Source of the DNA: Candidatus Omnitrophica bacterium UBA6210
GTDB lineage: Bacteria > Omnitrophota > Gorgyraeia > Velamenicoccales > Velamenicoccaceae
Length of the DNA stretch: 64,000 bases
Assembly (NCBI GenBank): GCA_002421805.1
Contig: DISM01000001.1
Location: 158,902 to 222,901, forward strand
Direction of reading: 5' to 3'
How positions within the stretch are numbered: position 1 is the first letter of the stretch; every line of letters begins with the position of its first letter. The translations under genes and the position numbers were made by a program. The notes below the pieces were generated by a model that saw only the letters and a program-made list of their open reading frames with translations, did no database searches and was not told the DNA's origin. This document shows positions 41,838 through 50,806 of this stretch, piece by piece.

Positions 41838-42296
41838 TTACGCTCCGGAAAACTTGCCCAGGGCAATAAGCGAAAAGACCATGACGAACAAAGCGACAGT
41901 CTCCGTGATGCCGAGCACGGCCAGATAGTTGCCGAAGCCCTTGCCCGTCTCGCCCATCGCGTCGCAGGCCACAGCCGCGCACTTGCCCTGCCACATGGCG
42001 GATAAGCCGATCGCCAGGCCGCAAAAAGCGCCGATGCCCCACAGATACTGCCCCTTGTTCGCCAGCTCCAGGACCTTGTTCATGACGATATTGCCGTAGA
42101 TCGTCTGCGTCAGGGGCGCGCCGACAAGAGCGACAAGAAGAAAAGACGCCGTCTTGTTCTGCGAAAAATTCTTTTTCCAGGCGCCGATGGCCGCCATGCC
42201 CGCCGTTCCGGCCCCTATGGCCGAACCGCAGGCCGCCAAAGCCAATATGAGCGCCGCACCCAGATCCTTGAACTGAACCAACGCGTTTGTATCCAT
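41838..42296 (-). CDS. ntpK: V-type ATPase subunit K (proteolipid c-ring)
   Basis: A 152-residue double-hairpin proteolipid with four membrane helices. The carboxylate is only in the second hairpin (Glu132 in GITETVALF). Thr63-Gln64 in PLTQT and Gln103 in MWQGK stand where Enterococcus hirae NtpK has Thr64, Gln65 and Gln110, its Na+ ligands; Glu132 matches NtpK Glu139. A sodium-coupled rotor is therefore plausible. The AAGGAGG 6 bp before the start belongs to structured element D, placed between atpI and this gene. Last gene of the ATPase operon. Confidence 0.95.
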   Translation of the reverse strand: MDTNALVQFKDLGAALILALAACGSAIGAGTAGMAAIGAWKKNFSQNKTASFLLVALVGAPLTQTIYGNIVMNKVLELANKGQYLWGIGAFCGLAIGLSAMWQGKCAAVACDAMGETGKGFGNYLAVLGITETVALFVMVFSLIALGKFSGA

Positions 42297-42302
42297 TTAC
42301 TT

Positions 42303-42429
42303 CCTCCTTGATTTTGCCTATTACGGGTAACTCTTCCCTACAAAATCAACCCCGGGCCTGCGCAGGAAATTTTCGCCGATACGGCGAAGCCGACCCTGGC
42401 GAAAATTTTCAAGCGATCTGGCGAGCAGG
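42303..42429 (-). promoter_or_regulatory. Structured leader element D before the proteolipid gene
   Basis: Minus-strand order: CCTGC, GCC/GGC, loop TCGCTTG, a 12-bp stem (42410-42398 with 42377-42366), CCTGCG, then TTGATTTTG (42349-42341) with CAAAATCAA (42316-42308), inner hairpin GGG-AAGAGTTA-CCC, then AAGGAGG (42309-42303) at 6 bp from the ATG. The outer ACCC/GGGT pair of other copies is not conserved. Placement suggests a role in the high c-ring stoichiometry, but this is untested. Confidence 0.75.
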
Positions 42430-42434
42430 CCAAT

Positions 42435-44213
42435 TCATTCTTTTTCTGTTAATGGTTGATACGGCGTTCCCGACCATGCGACAGCGGCGTGGCCTGAGAA
42501 TTCCAGGACATTCAACCGGACGCCGTGCACAAGGACCGACATGGGCCCCAGGACGATGTTCAATGCGTGGCCGGCGACCACGATCAAGACGGCCCCTGCC
42601 ATTCCCAGGATACCGGCTGAAGCCGCTCCGGCAGCCATGAGATTAAAGGCATCGGCAATGGCGATGGTCGCCAAACCGACGGCAAAAAGACGGATGTAAG
42701 AAACGACGTCCGTAAAATTATTCACGAGGCTCAAGGCCAGGGTTCCCAGGCCTGAGCCGACGGCCTTGAAGATATTCTTCTGGAAATTGACAAAGAGCAC
42801 CACCAGGGCGATCCCGGCGATGATCAGATATTTCCCCGGCGATGGAAAAGGATCGCCCAACAATAGGGTCTTGGCCAGGAAAAATGCCGCCCAGATGATA
42901 GAAAGCCACCCCAGCTCAGCCATGGCAACGGGCGAAGGCAGGAGAACCGCGAAACGCCACAGGTGCGCGATCGACAAATGGACCGCCCCGACGCAAAAAC
43001 AAAATGCCTGGATAAAACGGGCATCATTGAGCTGGGGCACCAGGGCCTTGACGCCCAGGCTTGCCAACCAGGCCTGGCCGAAGAAAACGCCGCTTAAGGC
43101 CCCCCAGACAATAGCACAGGAACTCAAGAGATACATGAGAAAAAACGGCGCCCTATTCTTCATCTTCCTGCCGAACTTGCGATACGCCCAAAAGGTCAAA
43201 AGGAAATAGACTAATCCGTATCCGGCATCGCCGATCAGGATGCCGAAAAACAAACTGAAGAAAATAAGGAACGTCGGGCTGATGTCGAGTTCTTTATATC
43301 CCGGGGTGATCTCAAGGAGCTTAAGGACCGGTTGAATAAGGGATATCCAGCGCGGATTGCGCAACAAGGTCGGCACGCGGTCTTCCGCAGACGGGTCCTC
43401 AACGAACAAGCCCCATCCTTCTTTTTTGGCGGCCCCGGACAACATCTCTATCTGATCGAACGGGGCGTAGCCGGTAAGATAAGTCAATCCTCCTTCTTGC
43501 CCCATGCCGGCGACGGCCCGGGAAAACTCCATATTCCTTTCCAAGAGTTTTTTCTGGCGCAGAAAACACTCCCTGTGGCACTGGACAGCCCGGCCCTCCC
43601 GCACCAGATCTTCCATGACGCGCCTGTCTTCCTCTTGGCGCTTTTTCATGGCCGCCAGGCCCATTTTCGGCGGGAGAACCTCCTTAAACGGAACAACCAC
43701 GGGCTCGCGCGAAACAACAGCGCAAAGCGCGCTGCCCTGGTGTGTCCGCAGGACTTCCACAACGATGTCTTCAGGGAATTTCTTCAGATCGGCGGCCGGC
43801 ACCTGATACAGCCGCACATGAATGCCCTTATCGCGCAGTATCTTCAACGTTTGAGGGTCGAAATCGCCCCACGGCTGCCATTCGCCGATATTTACCGCCA
43901 GGTTCCTGGAAAATTCCTTGAGGTGCTGATAGCGTTTCCCCAGATCAACGACATGAAGCACATCCTGCTTCCAATCTTTCTCTTTCTTCGGAGAAACAGA
44001 AGCTTTCGTCTCGTCGATAAAAATATCTTCCTGCAGAACAGCCAGGGCTTCGTCCAAAAGATCCATGTCGCGCTGGCAGGAATCGATATCCTTGCCCGCA
44101 GGCGTCTTTTCGTGCTCCACATGGACCACGCCGAGGGAACGCAGGCGCTCCACCAGCCGCTGCGCGTCCTTGGACTCGACGATAATGCCGACTTTTTTCA
44201 TAGGCACTATCAT
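42435..44213 (-). CDS. ntpI: V-type ATPase subunit I (a-subunit equivalent)
   Basis: Membrane stator subunit of 592 residues. The N-terminal cytoplasmic half (about 1-310) is helical and charged; the C-terminal half has about seven membrane helices, including a segment with VVSYIRLFAVGLAT, the helix that carries the essential arginine in the half-channel. The protein is shorter than many 650-residue subunits. It overlaps ntpD by 4 bp and is followed by structured element D. Confidence 0.93.
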   Translation of the reverse strand: MIVPMKKVGIIVESKDAQRLVERLRSLGVVHVEHEKTPAGKDIDSCQRDMDLLDEALAVLQEDIFIDETKASVSPKKEKDWKQDVLHVVDLGKRYQHLKEFSRNLAVNIGEWQPWGDFDPQTLKILRDKGIHVRLYQVPAADLKKFPEDIVVEVLRTHQGSALCAVVSREPVVVPFKEVLPPKMGLAAMKKRQEEDRRVMEDLVREGRAVQCHRECFLRQKKLLERNMEFSRAVAGMGQEGGLTYLTGYAPFDQIEMLSGAAKKEGWGLFVEDPSAEDRVPTLLRNPRWISLIQPVLKLLEITPGYKELDISPTFLIFFSLFFGILIGDAGYGLVYFLLTFWAYRKFGRKMKNRAPFFLMYLLSSCAIVWGALSGVFFGQAWLASLGVKALVPQLNDARFIQAFCFCVGAVHLSIAHLWRFAVLLPSPVAMAELGWLSIIWAAFFLAKTLLLGDPFPSPGKYLIIAGIALVVLFVNFQKNIFKAVGSGLGTLALSLVNNFTDVVSYIRLFAVGLATIAIADAFNLMAAGAASAGILGMAGAVLIVVAGHALNIVLGPMSVLVHGVRLNVLEFSGHAAVAWSGTPYQPLTEKE

Positions 44214-44821
44214 ACCGCGGCTCCTTCCATGACACGCTCGATCTTGCGCTTGGCGATCTTGGAACGGCCGACCGCATTCGTCATCTGGTCGCCGATATAG
44301 ATCTTGATCAGGCGGATCGCCTCTTCGGCCTCGGGGATCTTGACCTTCTCAAAAAGATTGACGCGCTGCGTCGTGATCCGCAATTCCTGACGCAGGATGA
44401 CCTGCGCTTCATCGAGGACGTCGATCTCTTTGCGCAATGACACGATCTCCCGCAAGGCATCCACGGCCTGGTCCACCCACAAAGGCGTCAGGAACAGGTC
44501 ATACTCGGCAGGGTCAAAAAGGAGACGTTCAAAAACAGGCAGATCGACGCCGGCGACGTTGCGCACCCCGCGCACGGCCTCTTTGGGCTTCAGCCACGGC
44601 CCGAACGACACGCCCTTGTCCGTCAACAGGCCTGCCCAGACCTGGCGCTGCGCGACCTTTGATCTTTCCTTGGCCCGCCGGTCCTCCAGGGCCGCGTTCA
44701 AATGAAGGATCTCCAGTTGGAGTTGTTGTTTTTTCAACTGGAGGGTCGGCAGGTAACGCTCGTAACTCTTAAGCGCATCCCGCTGGCGTTTCAATTCCCC
44801 TTTGGTCAGCTTGATTTTCAT
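44210..44821 (-). CDS. ntpD: V-type ATPase subunit D (central stalk)
   Basis: A 203-residue coiled-coil rotor-shaft subunit. The N-terminal helix starts KIKLTKGELKRQRDALKSYERYLPTLQLKK, cited in part as KIKLTKGELKRQRDALK, and the C-terminal helix includes QVILRQELRITTQRVNLFEK and IPEAEEAIRLIKIYI, both characteristic of subunit D. It connects the A3B3 head to the proteolipid ring. It lies 18 bp after ntpB and overlaps ntpI by 4 bp. No subunit F gene, the usual rotor partner, is seen in the operon. Confidence 0.94.
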   Translation of the reverse strand: MKIKLTKGELKRQRDALKSYERYLPTLQLKKQQLQLEILHLNAALEDRRAKERSKVAQRQVWAGLLTDKGVSFGPWLKPKEAVRGVRNVAGVDLPVFERLLFDPAEYDLFLTPLWVDQAVDALREIVSLRKEIDVLDEAQVILRQELRITTQRVNLFEKVKIPEAEEAIRLIKIYIGDQMTNAVGRSKIAKRKIERVMEGAAV

Positions 44822-44839
44822 AAAAGTACTGACGACTAT

Positions 44840-46138
44840 CTACTTTTTAGAAGGCCAGTATTTCTCGATCAGGGCCTTCTTGATGCCGGTCTCTTCCGGC
44901 GAAAAACATTCGGCCAGGATCTCCCATCCCCGGTCCAGCGCTTTCTCAAGCGAAATATTGACTTCCAGCGACATCATCTGGCTCTCAAAGAGGCCGCCGT
45001 AATGCAGGAGTTTTTTGTCCCAATTCGACATCTGGAAACCCATGGCCTGTTTTTCCAGGGTCTCTCTGTAGCTCGCGAACAACTGGATCATGGTGTCCAT
45101 GATCGTGCGGTGGTCGTCGCGCGTGGCGCCGTTGACCTGCTGCTTCAAGCGGGAGAGCGAACCGAAGGGTTCGATCACCTTGTTCTTCAAGTAAAACTGC
45201 CCTTCGGTGATATAGCCGGTATTGTCCGGGACCGGATGCGTCACATCGTCACCGGGCATGGTTGTTGCGGCCAATATCGTGATGGAACCCGCCGTATCAA
45301 AATCAACGGCCTTCTCGTAACGGCTGGCGAGCTGGCTGTAGAGATCGCCCGGATAGCCGCGGTTGGACGGCACCTGTTCCATCGTGATGGAAACCTCTTT
45401 CAAGGCGTCGCAGAAATTCGTCATATCAGTCAACAGGACCAGGACCCTTTTGCCGGCCAACGCGAACTGCTCGGCAACAGCCAGGCTCAGGTCGGGAACG
45501 AGAAGACATTCCACCGTCGGGTCCGCGGCCGTATGGATGAAGAAGATCGCCCGCGACAACGCGCCATTCTCTTCTAAGGTGTCGCGGAAAAAGAGATAGT
45601 CGTCATATTTCAGGCCCATGCCGCCCAGAATAATGATGTCGACCTGCGCCTGGATGGCGATGCGGGCCAACAACGCGTTATAGGGCTCGCCGGCGATCGA
45701 AAAGACCGGCAGCTTCTGCGACTCGACCAGCGAGTTGAAGACGTCGATCATGGGGATATTGGTGCGGATCATCCGGCGCGGGATGATGCGCTTGACCGGG
45801 TTGACCGACGGGCCTCCGATATCCACAAGGTTTTCGCCCAACTGTGGGCCGCGGTCCATGGGCTCGCCCGAGCCGTTAAAGATACGGCCTATAAGGTTTT
45901 CGCCCGAGGCCACGCGCATGGGGTGGCCCAAAAATCTGACCTGATCGCCCGTCGAGATCCCCCGGCTGCCGGCAAACACCTGCAAAGAGACGCGTTTGCC
46001 GTCGATGCGGATGACCTGCGCCAGAGAGACGCCGGCCTTGGTCATGACCTGCGCGATCTCCATATATCCGACACCGTCGGCCTCGACGGTAATGACATCG
46101 CCTGCGATCTGGATGATATGCGTATAGACTTTATGCAC
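44840..46138 (-). CDS. ntpB: V-type ATPase subunit B
   Basis: Non-catalytic nucleotide-binding-fold subunit of the A3B3 head, 432 residues. Seen are GRIFNGSGEPMDRGP, KLPVFSIAGEPYNALLARIA (a P-loop-position segment without GKT, as expected for B) and TDMTNFCDALKEVS. The gene overlaps ntpA by 8 bp. Confidence 0.96.
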   Translation of the reverse strand: MHKVYTHIIQIAGDVITVEADGVGYMEIAQVMTKAGVSLAQVIRIDGKRVSLQVFAGSRGISTGDQVRFLGHPMRVASGENLIGRIFNGSGEPMDRGPQLGENLVDIGGPSVNPVKRIIPRRMIRTNIPMIDVFNSLVESQKLPVFSIAGEPYNALLARIAIQAQVDIIILGGMGLKYDDYLFFRDTLEENGALSRAIFFIHTAADPTVECLLVPDLSLAVAEQFALAGKRVLVLLTDMTNFCDALKEVSITMEQVPSNRGYPGDLYSQLASRYEKAVDFDTAGSITILAATTMPGDDVTHPVPDNTGYITEGQFYLKNKVIEPFGSLSRLKQQVNGATRDDHRTIMDTMIQLFASYRETLEKQAMGFQMSNWDKKLLHYGGLFESQMMSLEVNISLEKALDRGWEILAECFSPEETGIKKALIEKYWPSKK

Positions 46139-47888
46139 GTTCGCCGTCCTTTTTGGATTTAAGCTGGGTATCGATCAAAGCCCGTATCTCTTCCTGTATT
46201 GTTTTGTATTCGCCGGTGTTTTGCGCGGCAGAGTTCCATCCCCGGAAAAGCTGGCGCAGCTGATGGAAAAAGTGCAGGGCGGTTTCCTTGTCCGCAAACG
46301 CAAAGTCCGCCTGCAGGACGTTTTGGACGATGAAACCGTAAATGGTCTTCTGCCTGTCGGCGCCTGTCGCCTCATCGACGGGATCAAAGGCGTTCTGCTG
46401 CAGGTAAACGAAATCGAAAAATTCGCCCTTCAGGTAATCCACGTAATCCTTGAGCGACGTGCCTTCTTCGCCGATGACTTTCATCATCTGGCCCACGTCA
46501 TGGCTCTTGCGCAGGATCGCGTGGCCCGCGGCGATCTCCTGTGCATCGATGATGCTGGGATATTTGCTCCAGCTGATCAAAGGGTCAATGGCCGGATACC
46601 TGCGTGCGTCTGAACGTTCGCGCGACAACCCGTGAAATGCGCCGACGACCTTCAGCGTCGCCTGTGTCACCGGTTCCTCGAAGTTCCCTCCGGCCGGGCT
46701 GACGGTACCGCCGATCGTAACCGAACCCTTCGCGCCGTCATAAAGCCTGACGACGCCGGCGCGCTCGTAAAAAGAAGCGATACGCGATTCGAGGTACGCC
46801 GGGAAAGCCTCCTCGCCGGGGATCTCTTCCAGGCGGCCCGACATCTCGCGCATGGCCTGCGCCCACCGCGAGGTCGAATCCGCCAGAAGCAGGATGTTCA
46901 ACCCCATCTGGCGGTAGTATTCGGCGATCGTCACGGCCGTATAGACGCTTGATTCCCTGGCAGCAACAGGCATGGAGCTGGTATTACAGATAATGACGGT
47001 CCTGTCGCTTAAAGGCTTGCCCGTTTTCGGATCTTTTAATTCCGGAAATGTCTTCAATGTCTCGACGACCTCGCCGGCGCGTTCGCCGCAGGCGGCAATG
47101 ATAACAATGTCCACGTCCGCGTGGCGACTGGTCAACTGCTGTAAAACAGTCTTTCCTGCGCCAAAGGGCCCCGGGATGCAGTAGGTCCCCCCGCGCGCCA
47201 CGGGAAACAGGGAATCGATCAGGCGCATCTTGGTCACGAGGGGCTCCGTCGGCATGAATTTCTCGGCATAGGCCTTGATCGCGACCTTGACCGGCCAGAC
47301 CTGGACCATCCGGCATTCGGTGACCTTTCCGTTGACGTCCTTGAGGCGTGCCACGACGTCTTTCAATGTGTAGCGCCCCGCCGGCACGATCTCGGAAACT
47401 TCCCATTCTCCCCGCAGGTCAAAAGGCGCCATGATGGCGTGTTGAAATATCTTTTCCGGGACGGTGCCGAGCTTCTCTCCCGCCCTCACCTTCTGTCCGA
47501 CTTTCACCAAAGGCGTAAAATCCCACTGGTTTGCATCCGGCAGAGGGTCCTTGTAAACGCCCCGCTTGAGGAAAAAGCCGCACTCCTTGGCCAGGTCGGG
47601 CAGGGGATTCTGCAGGCCGTCGAAGATCTGGCCCAGAAGGCCGGGCCCAAGCTCGACGGACAACAACTCGTCCGTGAATGTCACAACGTCGCCGACCCTG
47701 ACCCCCGTCGTACTCTCATACACCTGGGCCTCGGCCTTGTTTCCGCGCACACGGATCACTTCAGCCTTCAGGCGGTCGGTGCCGCAGGCGACATACGCCA
47801 CTTCATTCTGGATGACATAATCATCAAAGGTGATCGCTACCATGTTCCCGTTGATCGCCGCCACGCGGCCTTTTCTTTCAGATGACAT
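46131..47888 (-). CDS. ntpA: V-type ATPase subunit A (catalytic)
   Basis: Catalytic head subunit of 585 residues. The P-loop GPFGAGKT is at 240-247, preceded by PVARGGTYCIP. DSTSRWAQAMREMSGRL and EEIPGEEAFPAYLESR are strictly typical. The insert between residues 110 and 180 is the non-homologous region that distinguishes A subunits from F-type beta. It follows a spacer with 7-bp-type words and a 22-bp repeat shared with 28573-28594. It overlaps ntpB by 8 bp. Confidence 0.97.
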   Translation of the reverse strand: MSSERKGRVAAINGNMVAITFDDYVIQNEVAYVACGTDRLKAEVIRVRGNKAEAQVYESTTGVRVGDVVTFTDELLSVELGPGLLGQIFDGLQNPLPDLAKECGFFLKRGVYKDPLPDANQWDFTPLVKVGQKVRAGEKLGTVPEKIFQHAIMAPFDLRGEWEVSEIVPAGRYTLKDVVARLKDVNGKVTECRMVQVWPVKVAIKAYAEKFMPTEPLVTKMRLIDSLFPVARGGTYCIPGPFGAGKTVLQQLTSRHADVDIVIIAACGERAGEVVETLKTFPELKDPKTGKPLSDRTVIICNTSSMPVAARESSVYTAVTIAEYYRQMGLNILLLADSTSRWAQAMREMSGRLEEIPGEEAFPAYLESRIASFYERAGVVRLYDGAKGSVTIGGTVSPAGGNFEEPVTQATLKVVGAFHGLSRERSDARRYPAIDPLISWSKYPSIIDAQEIAAGHAILRKSHDVGQMMKVIGEEGTSLKDYVDYLKGEFFDFVYLQQNAFDPVDEATGADRQKTIYGFIVQNVLQADFAFADKETALHFFHQLRQLFRGWNSAAQNTGEYKTIQEEIRALIDTQLKSKKDGERA

Positions 47889-47929
47889 AATGACCTCTCA
47901 TAAGTAAAAAACGAATCAAATAACCAAGA

Positions 47930-47951
47930 ACAATAACCAAACAATGACCAA
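47930..47951. repeat. 22-bp intergenic repeat copy
   Basis: Identical, in reverse complement, to 28573-28594. It lies in a run of AATAACC, ACAATGACC-type words between ntpA and the DUF2764 gene. Confidence 0.7.
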
Positions 47952-47993
47952 TGATCAAATTTCAATCATCGAACATTCCTTCAGTCATTCCAC

Positions 47994-48527
47994 TCATTTC
48001 ACGGCCAGCGTCTCTTCGAGGATCTTTGCCTTGTCCGCAGAACCGATGCGCTCCCAGCGTTCCAGGATCAAAAGTTTCAGGCCGTAAACCACAAGGACAT
48101 CGAGATCAAAATAATGCCCCAGGCATAATTCATCCAGCTTTTTCCAGCGCTCCTCGTCCAGGATCTTTTCGGCCTCCAACGGGGCCGGGTTCCTGACGGC
48201 ATTGAGCGCTGCCTGCACCACCCAGGAATCCCACCAGCCGTCGTGCCGCAGGAATCTGACAGCATCTGACTGCTTGCGGGCCGAACGCAACTTCACCAAC
48301 TCATTGCGCAGGGCGACCTCAAAAAGCCTCCAGGCCTTCAAAAGAGGGATATCTGCCGCAAGGGCCGCGCCCCAATCCCTTCCTTCAAGGGCCGCCAGGA
48401 CGGAAACCTCTTCTTCATCGATCAGGCCGCGGCAGCTTTCAAGGAAGCGGGCATAGCTCAATGGAAGCTTGTGCCCAAAATGCAACATCGGCAATGCGGA
48501 AATAACGTATGTGTAATGGCCGGCCAT
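47994..48527 (-). CDS. DUF2764 protein of the V-type ATPase operon
   Basis: A 177-residue helical protein started MAGHYTYVISALPMLHFG at 48527; an upstream ATG at 48566 adds 13 unlikely residues. The start YVISALPMLHFG, a later PLSYARFLESC and the DLDVLVVYGLKLLILERW C-terminus match DUF2764. The family is found in V-ATPase operons of Chlamydiae, Bacteroidota and relatives, where it occupies the place of subunit C, joining the stalk to the membrane. It lies 79 bp after ntpE. Confidence 0.88.
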   Translation of the reverse strand: MAGHYTYVISALPMLHFGHKLPLSYARFLESCRGLIDEEEVSVLAALEGRDWGAALAADIPLLKAWRLFEVALRNELVKLRSARKQSDAVRFLRHDGWWDSWVVQAALNAVRNPAPLEAEKILDEERWKKLDELCLGHYFDLDVLVVYGLKLLILERWERIGSADKAKILEETLAVK

Positions 48528-48606
48528 AATAAAAACGGTTATCGAGTCGACGAGTAAACGAGTCAAAAACTCGTAAACCCGTTAACTCATGCACTCGTTT
48601 ACTTAT

Positions 48607-49203
48607 CTATTTTAACAACTCTGCCAGCTTCGGACGCACCAGGCCGGAAAGGTAGGCGGCCAGGGCCTTGTCGCTGAAATCAAAATGCGATTTGCCTGCG
48701 TCAAAACTGATGGTAAACCCGCCAGCGATCTCATCGGTGGCCTTCAGGACGATGTCCCGCTTCAATTCGTCCTTCAGCCGGGAAAGAAAACCCTGCTGGA
48801 ATTTCTGGCGGTCGCCTTCCTGCAGGGACACCACAACCGTTCCCGAGCCCTGGGCGCCGTACTGGCCGACGGCCAACTTAACCAAAGCGGCCAAGTCCTG
48901 GGGCCCGAGCGCCTGGCGCACATCAAGAGCGACAATCTTGTCGAGCGTCTCAAGGATCTGTTTTTTCAACGACAGGACAAGATCGCGGCCGGCCTGTTTG
49001 AGAGCGGCCTCTGATGAATCTTTCTCCTGCCGGATCTTCTCGCGGGCGTCGTCCAGCAATTTCTTGGCGTCGTTTCCGGCCCGCGCAACGATCTCCTCCG
49101 CTTGTTTTTTGGCGCGCGCCTCTATCTCCTGGGCGGCTTTCTGGGCAGACTCCACGCCCTCTTTCTGGATCTTATCGATCAAAGCTTTTAACTCTTGGGC
49201 CAT
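48607..49203 (-). CDS. ntpE: V-type ATPase subunit E (peripheral stalk)
   Basis: A 198-residue stalk subunit started MAQELKALIDK at 49203. A frame open further upstream runs into pyrF in another reading and is arginine-rich. The N-terminal half is a long lysine/alanine-rich helix (ESAQKAAQEIEARAKKQAEE). The C-terminal half is compact, with AGGFTISFDAGKSHFDFS. It starts 5 bp after the pyrF stop, so the ATPase operon may be read from the pyrimidine transcript. First gene of the ATPase set. Confidence 0.9.
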   Translation of the reverse strand: MAQELKALIDKIQKEGVESAQKAAQEIEARAKKQAEEIVARAGNDAKKLLDDAREKIRQEKDSSEAALKQAGRDLVLSLKKQILETLDKIVALDVRQALGPQDLAALVKLAVGQYGAQGSGTVVVSLQEGDRQKFQQGFLSRLKDELKRDIVLKATDEIAGGFTISFDAGKSHFDFSDKALAAYLSGLVRPKLAELLK

Positions 49204-49208
49204 ATCAC

Positions 49209-49892
49209 TCACCTCTTCATATTGGTTTGATGAATCTCTGAAATCATCTTGCGCGCGGCAGCCAATGGGTCTTTGGCCTCGACAACCGGCCTGCCGACGA
49301 CAAGATAATCGCTCCCGGCCCGCACCGCCTCTTCGACCGTCGCCACACGCTTCTGGTCGCCTGCGTTGATGCCGCACGGCCGGATCCCCGGCGTCACGAC
49401 GAGAAAACCTTTCCCCAGCTTTTCTTTTAACATCGCACATTCACGCGCCGAGGCCACAACTCCGTCCAGCCCGCTTTCCCTGGCCGACTGGGCGCGACGC
49501 AGGACTTCAGCATCCGTATTCTCCATAGCTTGGCTGGTCAACACAGTCACTCCGACAATCAGGGGACATTTGCGGCCCAAATCCCGGCAGGCGCAAGACG
49601 CAGCCTGCATCATCTCCTGTCCCCCCTGCGCATGGACGGTAAGCATGAAAACATCGAGCTCCGATGCGGCCCTGACAGCATTGGCCACAGTATTTGGAAT
49701 ATCGTGAAATTTCAAATCCAGAAAAACCTGCGCACCCAGGGAACGGACGGCCCGGATGACTGCGGGTCCGCCGAGCGTAAACAACTGGCTGCCGATCTTA
49801 AAAATCTTTACGACAGGATATAAACGCCGGACCATCTGTCTGGCCTCTTTCACCGAAGGCACGTCCAGCGCGACGATCAATTTAGCTGACAT
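49209..49892 (-). CDS. pyrF: Orotidine 5'-phosphate decarboxylase
   Basis: Final step of UMP synthesis, decarboxylating OMP. TIM-barrel protein of 227 residues. Seen are LIVALDVPS, the catalytic DLKFHDIPNTV segment (Asp-Lys-Asp array), LTVHAQGG and TPGIRPCG, with a phosphate-binding DYLVVGRPV at the end. The start overlaps pyrD by 11 bp. It is immediately followed by ntpE. Confidence 0.95.
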   Translation of the reverse strand: MSAKLIVALDVPSVKEARQMVRRLYPVVKIFKIGSQLFTLGGPAVIRAVRSLGAQVFLDLKFHDIPNTVANAVRAASELDVFMLTVHAQGGQEMMQAASCACRDLGRKCPLIVGVTVLTSQAMENTDAEVLRRAQSARESGLDGVVASARECAMLKEKLGKGFLVVTPGIRPCGINAGDQKRVATVEEAVRAGSDYLVVGRPVVEAKDPLAAARKMISEIHQTNMKR

Positions 49893-50799
49893 TCAAACTC
49901 CCGATAAGCTCTTTTACGTCTTTGTAGTGGTGTTGCGACAGGTAAGTTGCGATTCCCTCTACGACATCGGAGGACGTGCGGGGGTCGACAAAATTGGCGG
50001 TTCCAATGGCGACGGCAGTGGCGCCCGCGATCAGGAACTCGATCGCGTCACGGGCATTCATAATACCACCCATGCCCACGATAGGCAAACTGATTCTGTT
50101 ATAGACCTGCCAGACCATGCGCAGGGCCATGGGTTTGATCGCCGGGCCGCTCAGGCCCCCGGTGATATTGCCCAACACGGGCCTGCGCGTCTCCACGTCG
50201 ACGGCCATGCCCAAAAAGGTATTGACGAGGCTGACGGCGTCGGCCCCGGCGTCCTGGACGGCGCGCGCGATCCTCGTGATATCGCTGACATTCGGCGACA
50301 ATTTGACGATCAGGGGCCGGTCCGTCTTCTGACGCACATCCCGGACGACCTTATGGGTCAACTCTTCATCCTGGGAAATGATCTTGTCTTTGTATTCGAT
50401 GTTCGGACAGGAGATATTGAGCTCATAGGCCGCGACCTCCGGATGGGTGTTGAGCGCCTCGATGACCTCCCCGTATTCACTGCTTGTCTCGCCGCCGACG
50501 CTCACGATCAGTTTTGTCCCCAGGTCCCGGCACGCAGGCAGCTTCTCCTGAATAAAATCCTCAAGCCCGTCGTTCTGCAGGCCGATGGCATTGAGCATCC
50601 CTCCGGTCGTCTCGCAGATGCGCGGCGGGCGGTTCCCTTCCCGGCGGTTCTTGGTGATGGTCTTTGTCACGATCGCGCCCAGCCTGGAGGGCTCCACGTA
50701 ATCCGCATACTCCCGGCCATAGCCGAACGTCCCCGACGCCACCATGACGGGGTTTTTGAGCTTAAGGGAACCGATATAAACTTCGAGTTTTGGCTTCAT
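49882..50799 (-). CDS. pyrD: Dihydroorotate dehydrogenase, class 1B catalytic subunit
   Basis: FMN enzyme of 305 residues that oxidises dihydroorotate to orotate. The catalytic cysteine is in ELNISCPN, and FMN contacts include VMVASGTFGYG and MGGIMNARDA. Class 1B enzymes pair with PyrK for NAD+ reduction, and pyrK lies two genes upstream. A small TauE/SafE-like gene separates them. The start overlaps none; the end overlaps pyrF by 11 bp. Confidence 0.95.
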   Translation of the reverse strand: MKPKLEVYIGSLKLKNPVMVASGTFGYGREYADYVEPSRLGAIVTKTITKNRREGNRPPRICETTGGMLNAIGLQNDGLEDFIQEKLPACRDLGTKLIVSVGGETSSEYGEVIEALNTHPEVAAYELNISCPNIEYKDKIISQDEELTHKVVRDVRQKTDRPLIVKLSPNVSDITRIARAVQDAGADAVSLVNTFLGMAVDVETRRPVLGNITGGLSGPAIKPMALRMVWQVYNRISLPIVGMGGIMNARDAIEFLIAGATAVAIGTANFVDPRTSSDVVEGIATYLSQHHYKDVKELIGSLNVS

Positions 50800-50806
50800 A
50801 CCCTTC

